64,000 nucleotides of DNA from Capsicum annuum (taxonomy: Eukaryota; Streptophyta; Magnoliopsida; Solanales; Solanaceae), in the NCBI RefSeq assembly GCF_002878395.1, contig NC_061121.1, forward strand, positions 42,997,521 to 43,061,520. Reading direction: 5' to 3'. Below the pieces are notes generated by a model. That model had not been told where the DNA came from, made no database searches, and saw nothing but the letters and a program-made list of their open reading frames with translations. The translations under genes were made by a program, and so were the position numbers. Position 1 is the stretch's first letter, and each line of letters starts with the position of its first letter. Of the stretch, positions 12,902 through 25,734 are shown piece after piece.

Positions 12902-13235
12902 ATGGTGAACACTAGGTCCACTGGAACCCAACCAGTACTCTTGCACTGACTGCTCCAGCTGTGGATCCAGTCAGGATTGAAAGAGGATGAGTTACAGGAA
13001 AAGGTTGGGGAAGGACAATTCATACCTACCAGGGGTGGGGCTCAAGCGAAAACTATCTATAATCTTGAGAGTTCAACACCATATCCCCCACTTCAGGATC
13101 ATTTGGAGGATATGAAAGTTGTAGAGAAATAGGGTGTAGAGCTCGAGATAGAGGCTTAAGCTGGGGTTTCCGGACTACCCCATATTTTTATTGAGGTTAT
13201 TTGATAGGTGTTATATTTTTTGGGTGACCAGAGAC
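12902..13235 (+). pseudogene. Gypsy gag N-terminus, truncated
   Basis: An ATG at 12902 opens MVNTRSTGT, the typical gag start of Tekay/Del-type elements of Solanaceae as I recall the family. The frame breaks within about 20 codons; later pieces (for example the run after APAVDPVRI) need frame changes and pass several stops. The gag stops abruptly at 13235 where a minus-oriented LTR begins. It follows about 200 bases of leader after the primer site. Confidence 0.65.
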
Positions 13236-14066
13236 TGTCACAACCTGAACTGAGGCCTTGGCCACGACAGGTATCCCGAACCATCAAGGCCCGAGAAATC
13301 CCTTAGCATACTATCATAAGCAGAAACTATACATAAATTAAATATGAAAGTTATAATAATATTCAATAGAGATCCATCATAATACAAAATGTGTCAAGAA
13401 AGTTATGACTATACAATACTCAAATCTCATATACGAAGCCTCTAATGAAAATTAACTGTCTAGACTGGGACAAAGCCCCCGGCTGGACCATATACTGAAA
13501 GACTCAACATATAAGTAAATCCCTTCCGAAAGATGGATGACTCACCTATTTATGTCATATCCTAAGTGTTATACTGATGTGATAGACCATGGGACTATAC
13601 CATAGAACCTAAAATATTAGGGGTAAATACTTGAATATACTGGTATGTAGAACAATCCAAAAATAACATATATTTTATACAACATAAGTGAGAGCATATC
13701 ATAAATCAATTTCACGTAAGATACTTGAAAACACAGGGGCATAATTTGATGAGCTTCAAAAAATTTTCTTGTAATCATGACTCAAATATTTATTTAACTT
13801 ATGAGCCAGATGGTACACCCTATATTTCTAAAATCCAACGGGCTACATGTAATCCGTCATTGACTCGACAGCCAAGCACCAAACCTAAGTTTGCTGTAAG
13901 AGTTCGAGTCTGTAATAAAATAAGGAATGCCTCCTTACTGACACACCATGTTATGAAAAATTATGCCTTTTTACTGACATACATATCATGAAAAAATATG
14001 CCTCCTTACTGACATACATAATATGAAACCCGCATCGGTAAAGCATGATTTTTGGTAATGAGATAT
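13236..14066 (-). repeat. Family A LTR, first segment
   Basis: Starts TGTCACAACCTGAACTGAGGCC-like, the family A LTR edge also seen at 33978 and 42266. It matches 33978-34600 and 42266-42900 along most of its length (for example the GACTCGACAGCCAAGC region). It is cut at 14066 by the LTR of a plus-strand gypsy. Three tandem 36-bp units (CTCCTTACTGACATACAT-type) lie at 13930-14035. Confidence 0.75.
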
Positions 14067-17000
14067 TGTGACACCCCGTATTTTTGAGCTAAAAATTGAA
14101 CTATCTTTCCTACATGTGTAAACTCTAATCCCATGATTTATATTTGAATTCATATGTCATGATCATTATCCTAGTGTGTGAAGTTCTTTCAAAGTGAAAA
14201 TGCTCATAGGAATCACTTAGAGCAAAGTTGAGATAAGAGCCTTTGATTAGTCTAGAGTTTTGTATTCGGTTCTACAAGGGTCTACTTTGAATGTGTATAA
14301 ATTTTAAATGTCAGGAATTTTTCATCTCAAGACCCACTAAATTATAGATAATTGAGTCATCTTTCCATCAATACCAATTTCTCCTTAATCTGATACCCGA
14401 GTGAAAAGTTATAGCCATTTTCGTGAGAGAGGCAACGAGGGCGCGCGATTAGCCTGCAGCGCACGCTCCATTGCCCGCACCTATCTTATAGCTTTTGGTT
14501 CCGCATTTTTAAGGGTAAATGGGTCATTTTCCCAAACCAAATTCGTCTATAACTCATAATTTAAGCCCCTAAGGAGCATTAAATGCCCCTTTATTCATAA
14601 TTTCTCTCCAAGAAAGCCTTCCTCTCTAAGAAAAACCCTAAACTCCTCCCAAGAACTTCAACTTTAAGTTGAATACTCTTCAAGATAAAAAATAATATAA
14701 GTTCTCTACTCCAAGAATTCCAAGAAAAGCTTTCAAGATCATCTCCAAGGCTTTTAAGGTCAAGCTTTCTCCATCGAATCAAGCCTATTAAGTTATATGG
14801 GAGTTCATCCATGGGCCCCCTAACACCCATGGAGCCGAAGAACCCTTTTTCAATTTTATGAGTTTTACATGTTTCAAGTTTAATTATCTCCATTAATCTC
14901 TTGTTGATTTCAATTATGAGTTATGGTTTCATGTATTTTCAAGAAGAATGAGTCATACCATGTTTGAGTATTCAAATTCTCATAGTATGTTCAATTAATT
15001 TCAAGATAAATCCCTAAGTTATCAATTTTACCATGTAACTCTTTTGTTCCCTCATGTTTTAGACATTCTTATGATTCAAGAAATGATCTTTACATATTTT
15101 AATGAAACGCCCATGTCCTATTTCAAGAAAATTCCATGTAAATCCCCTACTTCATGATTTTAGTCATGTAAGCATGCTATGCTCCTATGTTTATGACATT
15201 CCCATGTTCAAGTTAATGATTCCTAAGTGTTTTTGTTGCAACTACCCCTTGACACGTTTGGACGATGTTTATTCGTATGTTAACTCCTTAATCCGTGATT
15301 TTAATATTGCAATTATGCTATTATCACATGTTTTAACTATTCCCATGCTTTAACTCATGACCCTTGTTTGTCTGATGAAATGCCTACGAAATGAATTTTG
15401 AACAATGATCCCATTATCATTTCTAAAGCTATATATGTCCTTATAAACACTTTTATTTAGTACCTGGGGTTATGAATACATGAAACTTAACTATTTACTT
15501 AGTCTCAATATCTTTTAGAACATTTTAAGATATGTATGAGCATTACTCATTCAGTCATTTTTCATAATCAGTTAAACTTAGATCAATTTAGTAATCCAAG
15601 TCAGTTTAGTTGGGAGTAGGATTTTACACCGAGCGAACCCAGGGATGAGGGCTCACCTACCAGTAAAGGGTGTGACTCTTAGTAGCAATACCTATATTCT
15701 AGAACTACGTAGCCAACATAGGTTTGAGATGTTAACCTACCAGTTGAGGGTTGACACATATCACACCAGGACACTTGCTAGTAGAGGGTGACTCTTTAGT
15801 TCTTCATGACTTCACTTAGTGGATCTGCATAGCTAGTGTTAGTACTCGTGGAATGGTACTGAAACCCTTCCAATTGGTGTTACAGGTTGGACCCCAATTA
15901 GCTCATATTAGAGCATGTCGATTAGATAATATGTCCTATAATATCAGTACAGTATTTAGTATATTCTTAGTTTAGGTTTTCTTTAAAATAGCATATCTAC
16001 TCTCAGTTATTCAGTTATCAAATTTTAGTATTTCAATTTATAAATTATTTTAGAAATATGCTTATGCTTGGTCTTGCATTCTTAGATTTTATAGTTTTCA
16101 TGTATGTACGTTCAGTCATCTCATGTTGTTTATTTAATCCTTATCACATAGGCACAGTACTCCACCATTTAGTCCAGCTATTCAAACAAAGTTCAGTTCA
16201 ATGTTAGATGATTAGTATTCAATCATCAATAATTCAGTGTTCGTATATCAGTAGTCAGTATTCTTATATCAGCTACTCAGTATATAGATGCTAGTTGTCC
16301 TCCTTTTTAGATTTCAGTCATTCCATTACCCAGGCATCAGTTATTCAAGTAATCAAATGAGCTCAGTACATGTATGTTTGCTTTTGTATGTTCATGTATC
16401 CATGTCTTACAATATCCCAGCTTTAGTTCTACTTATCCTACAAAAGTAAAGTTTTAAGAAACTAAGTGTAGTAATTCACCAGCTTATCTGATTATGTTAG
16501 TTACTCATGATTTAAACTACTTCAGATTTTAGTTTATTTCAGTCTCTTTGTGAGTCAACTTACACTTAGCATGCATGTTTTAAGATTATGTATGAAATCA
16601 GTTTTATGTAAAGCATTCACCCCTATTTACTCAGTATATTCTAGAAGTACTGATCCACATATATGTCTATGTGCTACATTGTCTTATAATTTTGGTACCA
16701 GTTATAGCCTACATATTAAAATTAGTCAGTTGCAGTTTTTAGTCAGCAGGTGATGAATTCTCCTATTTTGGGGACTTTAGTCAGATATTGTTTGTGTACT
16801 TTACTTAATTACTCATATGTATTGATTAGTGGTAGCTGGGGTCATGTCCTATTTATCTATAGTTAGTATAGTTGAGGCTTCATAGATGTCAGTCAGTCAT
16901 GTTATTTCAATTTTCTCCTCAGTTTTTATCAGATTGTAAATTGAATCAGTAATATAATTTCTCTTAGATTTTGTCATAATTATATTTATGTACAATAGAA

Positions 17001-17120
17001 TAGCTATTTAATATATTATAATTCAGTTGCTAAATAGTATGCCAGTTCATGGGTTAGTTTGGCATCACTTGTGGTTCCAAGCACCTTTTTATGACTAGGG
17101 AGTATTCTCGAGTTGTGAGA
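14067..17120 (+). repeat. 5' LTR of a plus-strand Tekay-type gypsy element
   Basis: Begins TGTGACACCCCG and ends CTCGAGTTGTGAGA just before a good primer site; length 3054 bp. It shares the family B block ACCGAGCGAACCCAGGGATG and the repeated CACCTACCAGT units (15640-15830) with other LTRs here in either orientation. A GC-rich GCGCGCGATTAGCCTGCAG-like patch lies at 14440-14470. No gene is present; the short open frames have no recognisable motif. Confidence 0.8.
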
Positions 17121-17124
17121 AACT

Positions 17125-17136
17125 TGGTATTAGAGC
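17125..17136 (+). promoter_or_regulatory. Primer-binding site, initiator tRNA-Met
   Basis: TGGTATTAGAGC differs from the canonical TGGTATCAGAGC at one position, a C to T change. It starts five bases after the LTR end and sets the plus orientation of the element. Confidence 0.85.
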
Positions 17137-17700
17137 ACAAGGTTCAAGTGTCCTATGGTGTCTATGAAGACGTGTCTAGTAGAGTCTTGTAGAATGGTAC
17201 AAAGACGTCTGTACTTTTCCTTGAGAGGCAACAAGGCATTTAAGAAATGTTTCCTTTCCTTCATGTTTCAGATCGTGAAGTAGTGGTGTTTCCTCAAGAA
17301 CTTATGTAGACTTTTATGTTAATCCATTCATGCCCACTCCGCTTTATTCTTGAGGCAATAGAAATAGTCAAGCTTAAATCCTTATAGATAGAGTTTTCTC
17401 AGACAGTACCCACAGATAGTTATGGGATTGCACGTGGGCTAGAAACTATCCGAACAGTTCTTTTAAGTTCCAAAGTTTGAAGGACTTCATTCATGTTTAT
17501 GAAAATCATGCACTAAGCCAAAGTTGGATACACTTCAGATCCCTTCTCAGTATCCTTTGATAGCATGTGACTTAGCGTTAGAAATATGAACCAAGAAGTT
17601 AAGCAGTAGTGAAATGGGGATAGTGTTTATCTAGATTTAGCAGAATATGTATCCATAGGGCTAGTTGTATAAGAGGCGAACCGATAGTCTTGAAATAGTG
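17137..17700 (+). other. Gypsy leader region
   Basis: Untranslated leader between primer site and gag. The AGTCTTGTAGAATGGTAC and TTTTCCTTGAGAGGCAAC stretches have counterparts at 12723-12800, and in minus orientation near 3540-3640. The gag start is not clear, since the first conserved gag residues appear only near 17880. Confidence 0.6.
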
Positions 17701-18760
17701 TATACAAGGATTTGATTTTGTTGGTTCAAAAATTAGTATGATGATGTTGGGTATGTTAGTATGGTGGAAATTCTTTTGGGTTAGAGAAAAATATTAGTTT
17801 AGAGACATAATATTGGTAGGGTATGATGAAAGTAGTATGGTTCATTAAAGGTTTGGGAATATCTATGTTACGTGTTAGAATCCACCATTCTATGGGTCCA
17901 ATTCTGTTGAGGATCCATGGTTGTTTTTAGAGGAGGTGCAGAAGATTACTCAGGTGATGCATGTATCTGAGGAACATAGTATGGAGTTGGTTGCGTATAG
18001 GTTGAAAGACCTTGCTTATGATTGGGTTGTTGCTTGGAGGAAAGGTAGAGGTAAGGGAGCGGTCCCTACAACTTGGCAAGAGTTCCAGGATACATTTCTT
18101 GATAGGTTTTTCCCTTTGGAGATGAGGGAGGTTAAGGTGGAAGAGTTTATGAACCTGCGATAGGGCTCTATGACTGTTAAGGAGTACTGTCTAAAGTTCA
18201 ATTAGTTGGCCAAGTATGCTCCTGACTTAGTGGCTTATAATCAGGCTAGTATGAGTAAGTTTGTGACTGGAGTGTCTAGTTATGTGGTTAAGGAGTGTAG
18301 GTCTGCTATGCTGAATAGTGAGATAAATCTTTCTAGGCTGATGACTCATGCCCAACAGATTGAGGCAGACAAGATTAAGGAGAGAGATAGAATGAGAGGG
18401 AATAAGAGAGCTAGGTACGAGTAGGATGGACAGGGTCAGACTAGATTGTAGGGAGGGAGTCACCCTCAGTATCAGGATCGTTCATCTATGCCAGTACCGT
18501 CATCTACTAGTGCTCCCGTACCTAGAGGAAGGCAGGAGCAAGGTACCAGGTCATATGCATCCAGTTCCCAGTACAGTGCTGGAAGTAAGCCAAATTGTTC
18601 CCTGTGTCCTAAGTGTAGTAGGGCTCATTTAGGTGAGTGTTGGGTGAGAAGAGGGGTTGTTCCCGGTGTGGTAACATGGGTCACAGATTTAGATATTGTC
18701 CACAGAATGGAGAAGGGCGTCGTGAATATCGCCCTTAGACCCAGTCTCAGACTGTTAGTG
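17700..18760 (+). pseudogene. Gypsy gag with zinc knuckles, broken by TAG stops
   Basis: Conserved gag features of Tekay/Del elements read in one frame from about 17885: DPWLFLEEVQKITQVMHV, the YRLKDLAYDWVVAWRKGRG stretch, the FLDRFFPLEMREVKVEEF stretch, KFVTGVSSYVVKECRSAML and HAQQIEADK. Four in-frame stops (near 18161, 18204, 18422 and 18449) are all TAG, at least the first two standing where relatives have Gln. Zinc-binding residues follow at 18595-18710 (CPKCSRAHLGEC, then a CSRCGNMGHRFRYC knuckle reached after a frameshift). Gag packages element RNA; this copy cannot make it. Confidence 0.85.
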
Positions 18761-18879
18761 GTCCATTTCCAGCGACTCGCCCAGCCCCAGCTTACGACGC
18801 CTCTTCTAGCAATGCTGGCGGGCAGCGCCAGAATAGATTCTATGCTTTACCATTCTGCCAGGAATAGGAGGACTCTCCC

Positions 18880-19205
18880 GATGATGTTACTGGTATGCTT
18901 CATATATTTTAGTTTAATGTGTATGCTTTGTTAGATCCTGGATCTAGTTTCTCATATGTTACACCTTTGATTGCTGTGAATTTTGAAATGAGTCCTGAGA
19001 TTATTCCTGAGCCTATCCTAGTTTCTACCCCAGTGGGTGATTCTATTGTTTCCCAGAAAGCGCATAAAAAGTGTCCTGTTACTGTTCTTCATAGAGTCTT
19101 ATTGGCTGATTTGATTGAGTTAGACATGGTAGATTTTGATGTGATTATGGGTATGGACTGGCTGTATTCTTCTTATGCCTCTATTGATTGTCAGACCCGA
19201 GTGGT
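18880..19205 (+). pseudogene. Gypsy aspartic protease fragment
   Basis: The open frame 18919-19213 shows YALLDPGSSFSYVTP (active-site region, DPG as in related solanaceous copies), ILVSTPVGDSIVSQ, then ADLIELDMVDFDVIMGMDW, the typical protease end. After the VV following DCQTR (about 19205) similarity to the polyprotein stops and LTR-like sequence begins. Reverse transcriptase, RNase H and integrase are absent from this element. Confidence 0.85.
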
Positions 19206-21047
19206 TGATCTACTTCAGACTATAAAAACAGTCCACCAAAGGACAAATTCGAGAATTTTTTTGATTTTTAGGGGCATTTTGGTCATTTCCCCTCACCCAA
19301 AATCCATCCAAACCCTATATTAAATCCTATTAGAAGCATTATATGTTATATTTCATCAAATTCTCTCAAAAAGAAAACCCTAAGCTCCTACATCCAACTT
19401 CAAGAACCTCCGAAATTCACCATTAGTTCTGCAAATTTATTCAAGATTCCAAGTTCCTAGTTCAAGAACTCCAAGAACCATCATTCAAAGGCACGATTAA
19501 CATCTCAAAAATGAGTATCGATCTAAAGTTCATCATTCAAGGTATGTGGGGTTTTTCAACAAGAACTCTCTTTCGTTCTTGTGCCCAAAAGTAATTTTTT
19601 TTACAAAGGCATGATTTTTATTTGAATTTTTACGAATTTGAAGCATGAACCCATATCTTATGATGATTATTATGAAATCTTAATGTTTATGATTTTGAAA
19701 GATGAATTTACATGTGTAGAGATATAAGCAGGAATCTTGAATGATATTTATCTTGATTGTGATATTTGGGTCGTGAATCCCCATTAGAAATTATGTTTTT
19801 TTGAGAAAGTGTGTGTTATAATCACGTTGATGTTGAATATTTGAGATATTTTGAATAATTTGACCTTTTGGTCTTAATGGAGTTATTTTGATCTCGAGTG
19901 TGAAAGAAATCCACAACGTGGTTTATTTTGATAGATAGGAAGCATGATGGCTCCTGGTGTATATTTATATATTACTGAAATTGTTTTATTGTGGATTGTA
20001 TTTTAAATGATTTGAGCTAAGTTCGGGAGAAATCTTTAGCATCGAGTGGGAGGTATAAAGCAACCTTACTTCCCTAGAACTACGTGCCCCCGTAGGAGTG
20101 AGTTTGAGGCTGATTTATATAGTAATCACTAGTTTGTGTTGATTTGCTATCAATAGTCCTACTCTGATGGCAAGGATAGGACGGCTCTCCCCAACGTGGG
20201 TTGTATGTTGGACTCCATGTAGCCACATGGTTTATGTCGGTTATAGGATCTCCCAGTGTGTGTGTGTTTCCTCGTGTCTATGGTGAATGGTGAAGTGATT
20301 TGAAAGTGAAATTGTGAAAGTTATTCTTTCGAAAGATTTAAATGATATTTACATTATGAGAATTGATATTCTTGATGAACTGAAAGTGATTGACAAATTA
20401 TATGATGACTCACATATGTTATTGTACTTATTTCATCCTATCATGATTATGATGATTTTCTTCGAGCTATGTGAGTCTTTCATACATCCTGTATATTTCT
20501 TATAAATATTTATGATGATGATGTTTATACAACTGTATACACCCCCATAAACTCGGTTCCTGTCTATGGTACTGACCCACATCTTTGAATGTGGGCTGTA
20601 TTTTCTCAGAGTATAGGTTTAGGTCCTCAGTTCCAGGTTCGACAGTGATTTTTCCGGCACGCTGTTCTACATCTTCTGTTGTGGTATGTCCTTATGTTTC
20701 GAGGATGTGATGTCTGATGTTGGTTTCACGAAATTGTTCACATTTGATAACTGAGTATGAGTCAATTGGGGCATGTCTCAATAGCTCACTGGTTTTATTG
20801 ATTTTCTTAGAGGCTTGTCAGACTAGTATAAATGTTGGGAGTTGACTAATAAGTCATATTTTTTTTTATCTTTCTGAAATTCTTTTATTCTTGGATGATG
20901 ATTACTCTGTTGATATTTGAGGGTTATTTATGGAAACCCCGTTGATATGTGTTGAACTGAATGAAAATGGCTCAAAGGGTTAGCTTGGGGCTACTCGTAG
21001 CCTCAAGCATCGTGTGACGCTCTGAGACCCGTTTTCTCGGGCATTAA
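19206..21047 (+). repeat. Gypsy LTR fragment (5' part missing)
   Basis: From about 19216 the sequence aligns with the interior of the LTR at 14067-17120: GGGCATTTTGGTCATTTTCCC-like and CTCAAAAAGAAAACCCTAA-like segments match 14515-14640. The first 430 or so bases of the LTR are missing. The fragment ends in a GTTTTCTCGGGCATTA-like LTR end near 21047. Both borders were placed by eye. Confidence 0.55.
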
Positions 21048-22141
21048 AACTCACCTGTTATGTGAGGCTGTGATTCTTAGAAGTAATCCTTGCATTCCAG
21101 AATTATGTAGTCAACATAGGTTGAGACATCATATCCTGATATATGAGGGTAGATGAGGTGGCTTAGCCTACTATATGAGGGTTCCCACTGTTATAACTAG
21201 AGTTACTTGTTATATTAGGGCCACTCACATGTTGTCCTTACCAGTGGCGCAGTATTGACACCCTTCCAATCAGGGCATAGATTGGACCCCAATTCAACTA
21301 TAATGCATTATTTGGGGCATGTCAGTTAGATGACTACCTCTCACAGTCTCAGTATTATTCTCAGTAAAAGAACTCAGATAGTTCTTCCAAATCTAGGACT
21401 GTCAGATACAGTCAACTCAGATACAGAACTAAACTCAGATAGTTCCACCAGATTCAGTACTGTCAGATACAGTCACTTATGTTATCAGTTATATCAGTTA
21501 TCAGTATGTCATGTTATCAGTATTCAGATTCAGTACTCATGTTATCACGATTTAAGATATAGTTACTATGTATGCATGCATGTATTCTGACGTTCATATT
21601 AGTCAGTTATCTAGTATTGTTCATGCATATGAACCCCTTGCATTCAGCCTTCCCCATATGCATACCAGTACATTCAAAGTACTGACGCATTTGCGCTATG
21701 GTGTCTTATACTATAGGTTTAGAGACACGAGCTCCAGATCAACAGTAGATTCCAGTTTCAACAGTCAGAGTTAGAAGTGAGTCCTCATCATTCGAGGACA
21801 TGATTATTTCTCTATTATTTCATTAATTAGTTTATTTGTTGGATTTAGTTGGGGACATGTTCCATCAGCTTTTTACTCAGACAGTTCAGTTAGTTAGAGG
21901 CTTTCTAGACTATCATGTTTCAGACTTCAGTATTTTCAGTTTTATTTTTGGTATTTCATACCCCGCTTAGATGTTATATTTTACTTTAGTTATGTGAACT
22001 TTATGGCCTTTCAGTTCATGTTTCCGCATTATTTAGTATTTATGCAGTATACAAGTACAGATATCAGTCATGAGTTAGCTTGTGGTCCTTCGGGGTCTGG
22101 GCACCATGTAGCATTTTGAGTACCAGATTCGGGGCATTACA
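21048..22141 (+). repeat. Gypsy LTR 3' part
   Basis: Begins inside an LTR at CTCACCTGTTATGTGAGG (compare 15650) and runs to a clear LTR end, AGATTCGGGGCATTACA, at 22141. This is the reverse complement of the TGTAACGCCCC-type start of the minus LTRs at 4478 and 49340. It carries the repeated TATATGAGGG motif (21160-21180), reverse complement of the CCCTCATATA hallmark. Non-coding. Confidence 0.7.
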
Positions 22142-22399
22142 TGAACGTAAGTGCTAAGGTTAGGCTAAGGTCACATATGGGATCAATCCACAATACATGT
22201 TATCCGCATGTCAAGGATACAATCTGGTAGTTTAATTAAGGTACAACATCCCTATGCCGACAAACATAGGTTTTGGTCTTAGGTCACATAGACTTAGACC
22301 TTCACGGTGAGCTATATAATTTCCTTTAGAGACCAACTAAACACTTTTCACACAACATTAATCATGGAGTCGTTCATTATGAATATTCATATTAGTATC
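22142..22399 (-). repeat. Family A LTR, middle segment
   Basis: The last 90 bases before 22399 match 34900-34995 of the family A LTR, and the match resumes at 24776 after the nested solo LTR. This segment therefore seems to belong to the LTR that starts at 13236. Confidence 0.5.
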
Positions 22400-24770
22400 T
22401 GTAACACCCTGCATTTTTGGGCTAGAATTCAAATCATTTTTTCCACGTATACAAACTTGAATCTAATTATTTCTACATAAAAATAAGTGTAATGATCATT
22501 ATACTAGTTTTAAAAGTGTGTTTTTTAGGGGAAGAATGTTCATATTAAACACTTAGAGTGAAGTGGAGTTAAGAACTTTTATTATCGCTCAAATTTTGGA
22601 ATTCAATTCTACAAGGGTCAACTTTGAACGTGTATAGCTTCTGAAATATGTAGAATATTGGAACTCAAGAACCACCAAATTATATATAAATGTGTACTCT
22701 TTACTAATCATTTGATTTCAGCTTAATTCAATACCCGAGTGAAAAGTTGTGAGCATTTTTATGAGAAGGCAGTAAGGGTCCGCGATAGCGATGCAGAGCT
22801 TATCATGGAGATTATCCTCCGTGACACGCCTATGCTTTAAATTCATCATTTTTTGGTTTCTTGACTTGAGAGAAGGGGTATTGAAATTATTTCACTTATA
22901 AACGACCCCTAAACACTATATTAACCTATTTCCATCAATTTTCATGACATAACATCAATTATTGCACTCTCAAAAATCCTCTCTTTCAAATTCCCATTTT
23001 CAAGTCTAGGCTAGGGTTAAAGGAGGTGATCATCTAGGGTCCTAAGGGTGTTGTTTTCTTCAAGTTTCTTGGTGATTAAGGCATGTACCTCTTTTGATCT
23101 TATATTTTGTTATTGTCATTAAATTGATTATTAATGCATGCTTTGAATATGAGTTTTAGCAAAATTGAGGTCTTTGACATGATTAATAATTTAGTTGATA
23201 TTCCATGGTTTATTATGAACTATTCATTCTTTATTAATATTTTGAACATTATGGGGTGCATGGGAATGGTAAACTGAATTTTGGGGTATTGTGGATTCCC
23301 CAATTACTTGGTTTTGGTTTTGGAAATTGTATGCCCTCAAGATGTTTGTGAAATTTTCAAGGAATAGAGTTTTTTCACCTAGTTAGTTTGTTCACTTGTA
23401 TAATGCGTTGGTATGAAAATGTTATTGGATTTGGGGTACAATGAATTCCCCAACTTTTGTAAACTATGGTAATAGAGGTACAATAGAATCCCCAAAATGT
23501 TTGGTTTGATTTATTATTTGAACTAATGCCTTGCATAAATGGAAAAATGTTTAATGGTGGTTTTGAAAACCTTGCGGAATACACGGGAATCCCTCAAGTG
23601 ATTATTAAAATGAAAACCTTATGGGGTACATAGGATTCACCCAAGTAATTTTAATAATGGAGTCTGCGGGGTACATGTGAATATCTTAAGAACTGGATTA
23701 ATGACATTGCTTACAGGCTATAGTCGGTTTAACAATACCACTAATTAATGCCTTAATAATTGGCTCTTGGAATTGGTGGTTTGGTTATGTGATAAATATT
23801 CTAATTGGGCAATAATAGGGGATGTGATAGCTAGCTGTAAAGGTGTGAGTCCGAAAGGTTGACATTGGAAACTCACATATACCTGACAGGAGGATTGATC
23901 TTGATGACCATGTGCTTGTGGGGTACAAGGTAATCCCCTAAGTATATACACATACCTATGTATCATAGAGGGAGAAGGGTATAAGGAAATCCCTATCCAC
24001 CTATAGTATACTCGGTTCGTGCGGCTAACACACACTGGGGCCCGTCCAGGGGATGACACTAGACCCATATAACCCGTGGATGGATTTATGATGGCAATGC
24101 TACACAACCCAGGTTAAAGTTTTAAACATTTATGTCAAGCCCTGTTCCTGTACCCGACATGATATATATGTATATATATTATATACACACACACACACAC
24201 ACACTTATGTATTTGCATTTGATGGTTATGCATTGGTTTTAATGGTTTTCATATTATGGATCATGGCATTACTTTAATCCCTTATCCCTGAGTTACATGC
24301 TAGTGCTCTAACCTCCAACTGTTTTTAGATGCTATATCCCCATGAGATGTAGGATTTTTCCATACTTCTACTCCTCCTGCATAATGACTAGGATTTGGGA
24401 TTAGTTCGTGAGTTGACATTGAAGTGGTGATCTTTCATACATCAAAGTCTACATTTCATGATTTGGTTTCCTTATGTCATATACTTTTCTTTGGTCTAGT
24501 TTTGGCTATTGCCGGGGGCATGTCCCGACACTTTGTTGGTATTCAATTTTTGTTAGAGGCTTTGTGGATACTGTGGGTTTGGGTATTGTGTATGTTTTAG
24601 ATGTTGATCCTTTACATACCTACTTGGATCTCTTATTACATTTGTCTTATATTGGTGTTCATCCGCTACTAGGTGTTTTTAATTATATTGGAATAGACAC
24701 AGGGGGTGGTCTCCAGTCCTTAATGGACTTGGGATGCCCGTCACTGCAGGCCCTGATTTAGGTCATGACA
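22400..24770 (+). mobile_element. Solo LTR, plus orientation, with TSD
   Basis: A 2371-bp unit that starts TGTAACACCCTGC and ends GGTCATGACA, bordered by a perfect 5-bp duplication GTATC (22395-22399 and 24771-24775). No primer site, polypurine tract or coding region lies inside. Family A: its last 300 bases match the reverse complement of 3655-3950. An AC microsatellite is at 24184-24204. The open frame 24474-24761 is LTR sequence and is not called as a gene. Confidence 0.88.
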
Positions 24771-24775
24771 GTATC

Positions 24776-25725
24776 ATAATATCAAGACTTGCAAACCATT
24801 CATATCACGCCCAGAATCATTATCATAAATAGTATCATCTCCTTAGTCCCACCATTCAAACTCATGCTCACGTTTATCCCTAAATTGCATGAAAATCTCA
24901 ATACAACTCTAAAAGTTCAACATTTTCAATATTATAAAAGTTAAATATGTAGAGTCGTTATTCAAAGCCAAAGTTTATAATGTGGGTTGAGGTTCATATC
25001 ATCACCATGCCAAAATTCATCAACTTTGTGAAAACCCAAATTACCCATTCAACAATTATCACAATGAATAAATTCAGTTCACAATCCATTTTTTAAAACA
25101 TGAATAAACTATTTAAAACAAGAGAAAAACAATGCAAGTGTCAACCACCAAAACCCTCGACCCTAGTTCAATCAATCATTCAAAAATATTAAAATAACAA
25201 TTGAATTAATGCAGTAGCATAATATTTAAAATAGAGAGTGCCCAATATGCCTGAAAGATGGAAGAATATGAAGAGAAATTGGAGTTCAGAAGCCTAGAGG
25301 ATTGAATTCTTGAGAAAATCCTTGTATTTCTTGCTTTGGGAGTTAGAGTGAAGAAGAGTAATATTAAAAATAAGAATTGATGATAGGGGTTAAAATGGCA
25401 TTTTTAGTTGTTTCATACGGTAAAGTACCAAATAGCCCTTTCCCCAATTGAAGCAAATTAAACTAGGTAAATTTTACCCAGCAGTGTGGCACACCCTTAT
25501 CGCGGGGCATAGGCAGCATGCCACACCCTTATCACGAGGTGCAGGAAGTATACCATACCTTTATCGTGGACCCTCACTGGTTTGAGGTCTCAAAATGACT
25601 CTGAAACCTTTTCAAAAATTCAAAAATTTCCCAAATCATCCCGTTAACATCCCTTATCTTGATTCAAGTAAAAAATTATCATTACACACGAGGGAGGGTC
25701 CAAAATTAATTGTTGCAAATTTACA
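24776..25725 (-). repeat. Family A LTR, last segment
   Basis: Continues from 22399: AAGACTTGCAAACCATTC aligns with CCGACTTGCAAGTCATTT at 35005. Toward the right it has the TTATCGCGGGGC and TTATCACGAGG repeats (25490-25570) typical of these LTR ends. It is bounded at about 25725 by copia integrase sequence. Non-coding. Confidence 0.55.
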
Positions 25726-25734
25726 GTACAACTA

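Noticed and set aside
23745..24107. 120-codon minus-strand open frame
   Set aside because: It lies inside a solo LTR and has composition and repeats of the LTR; no family motif.
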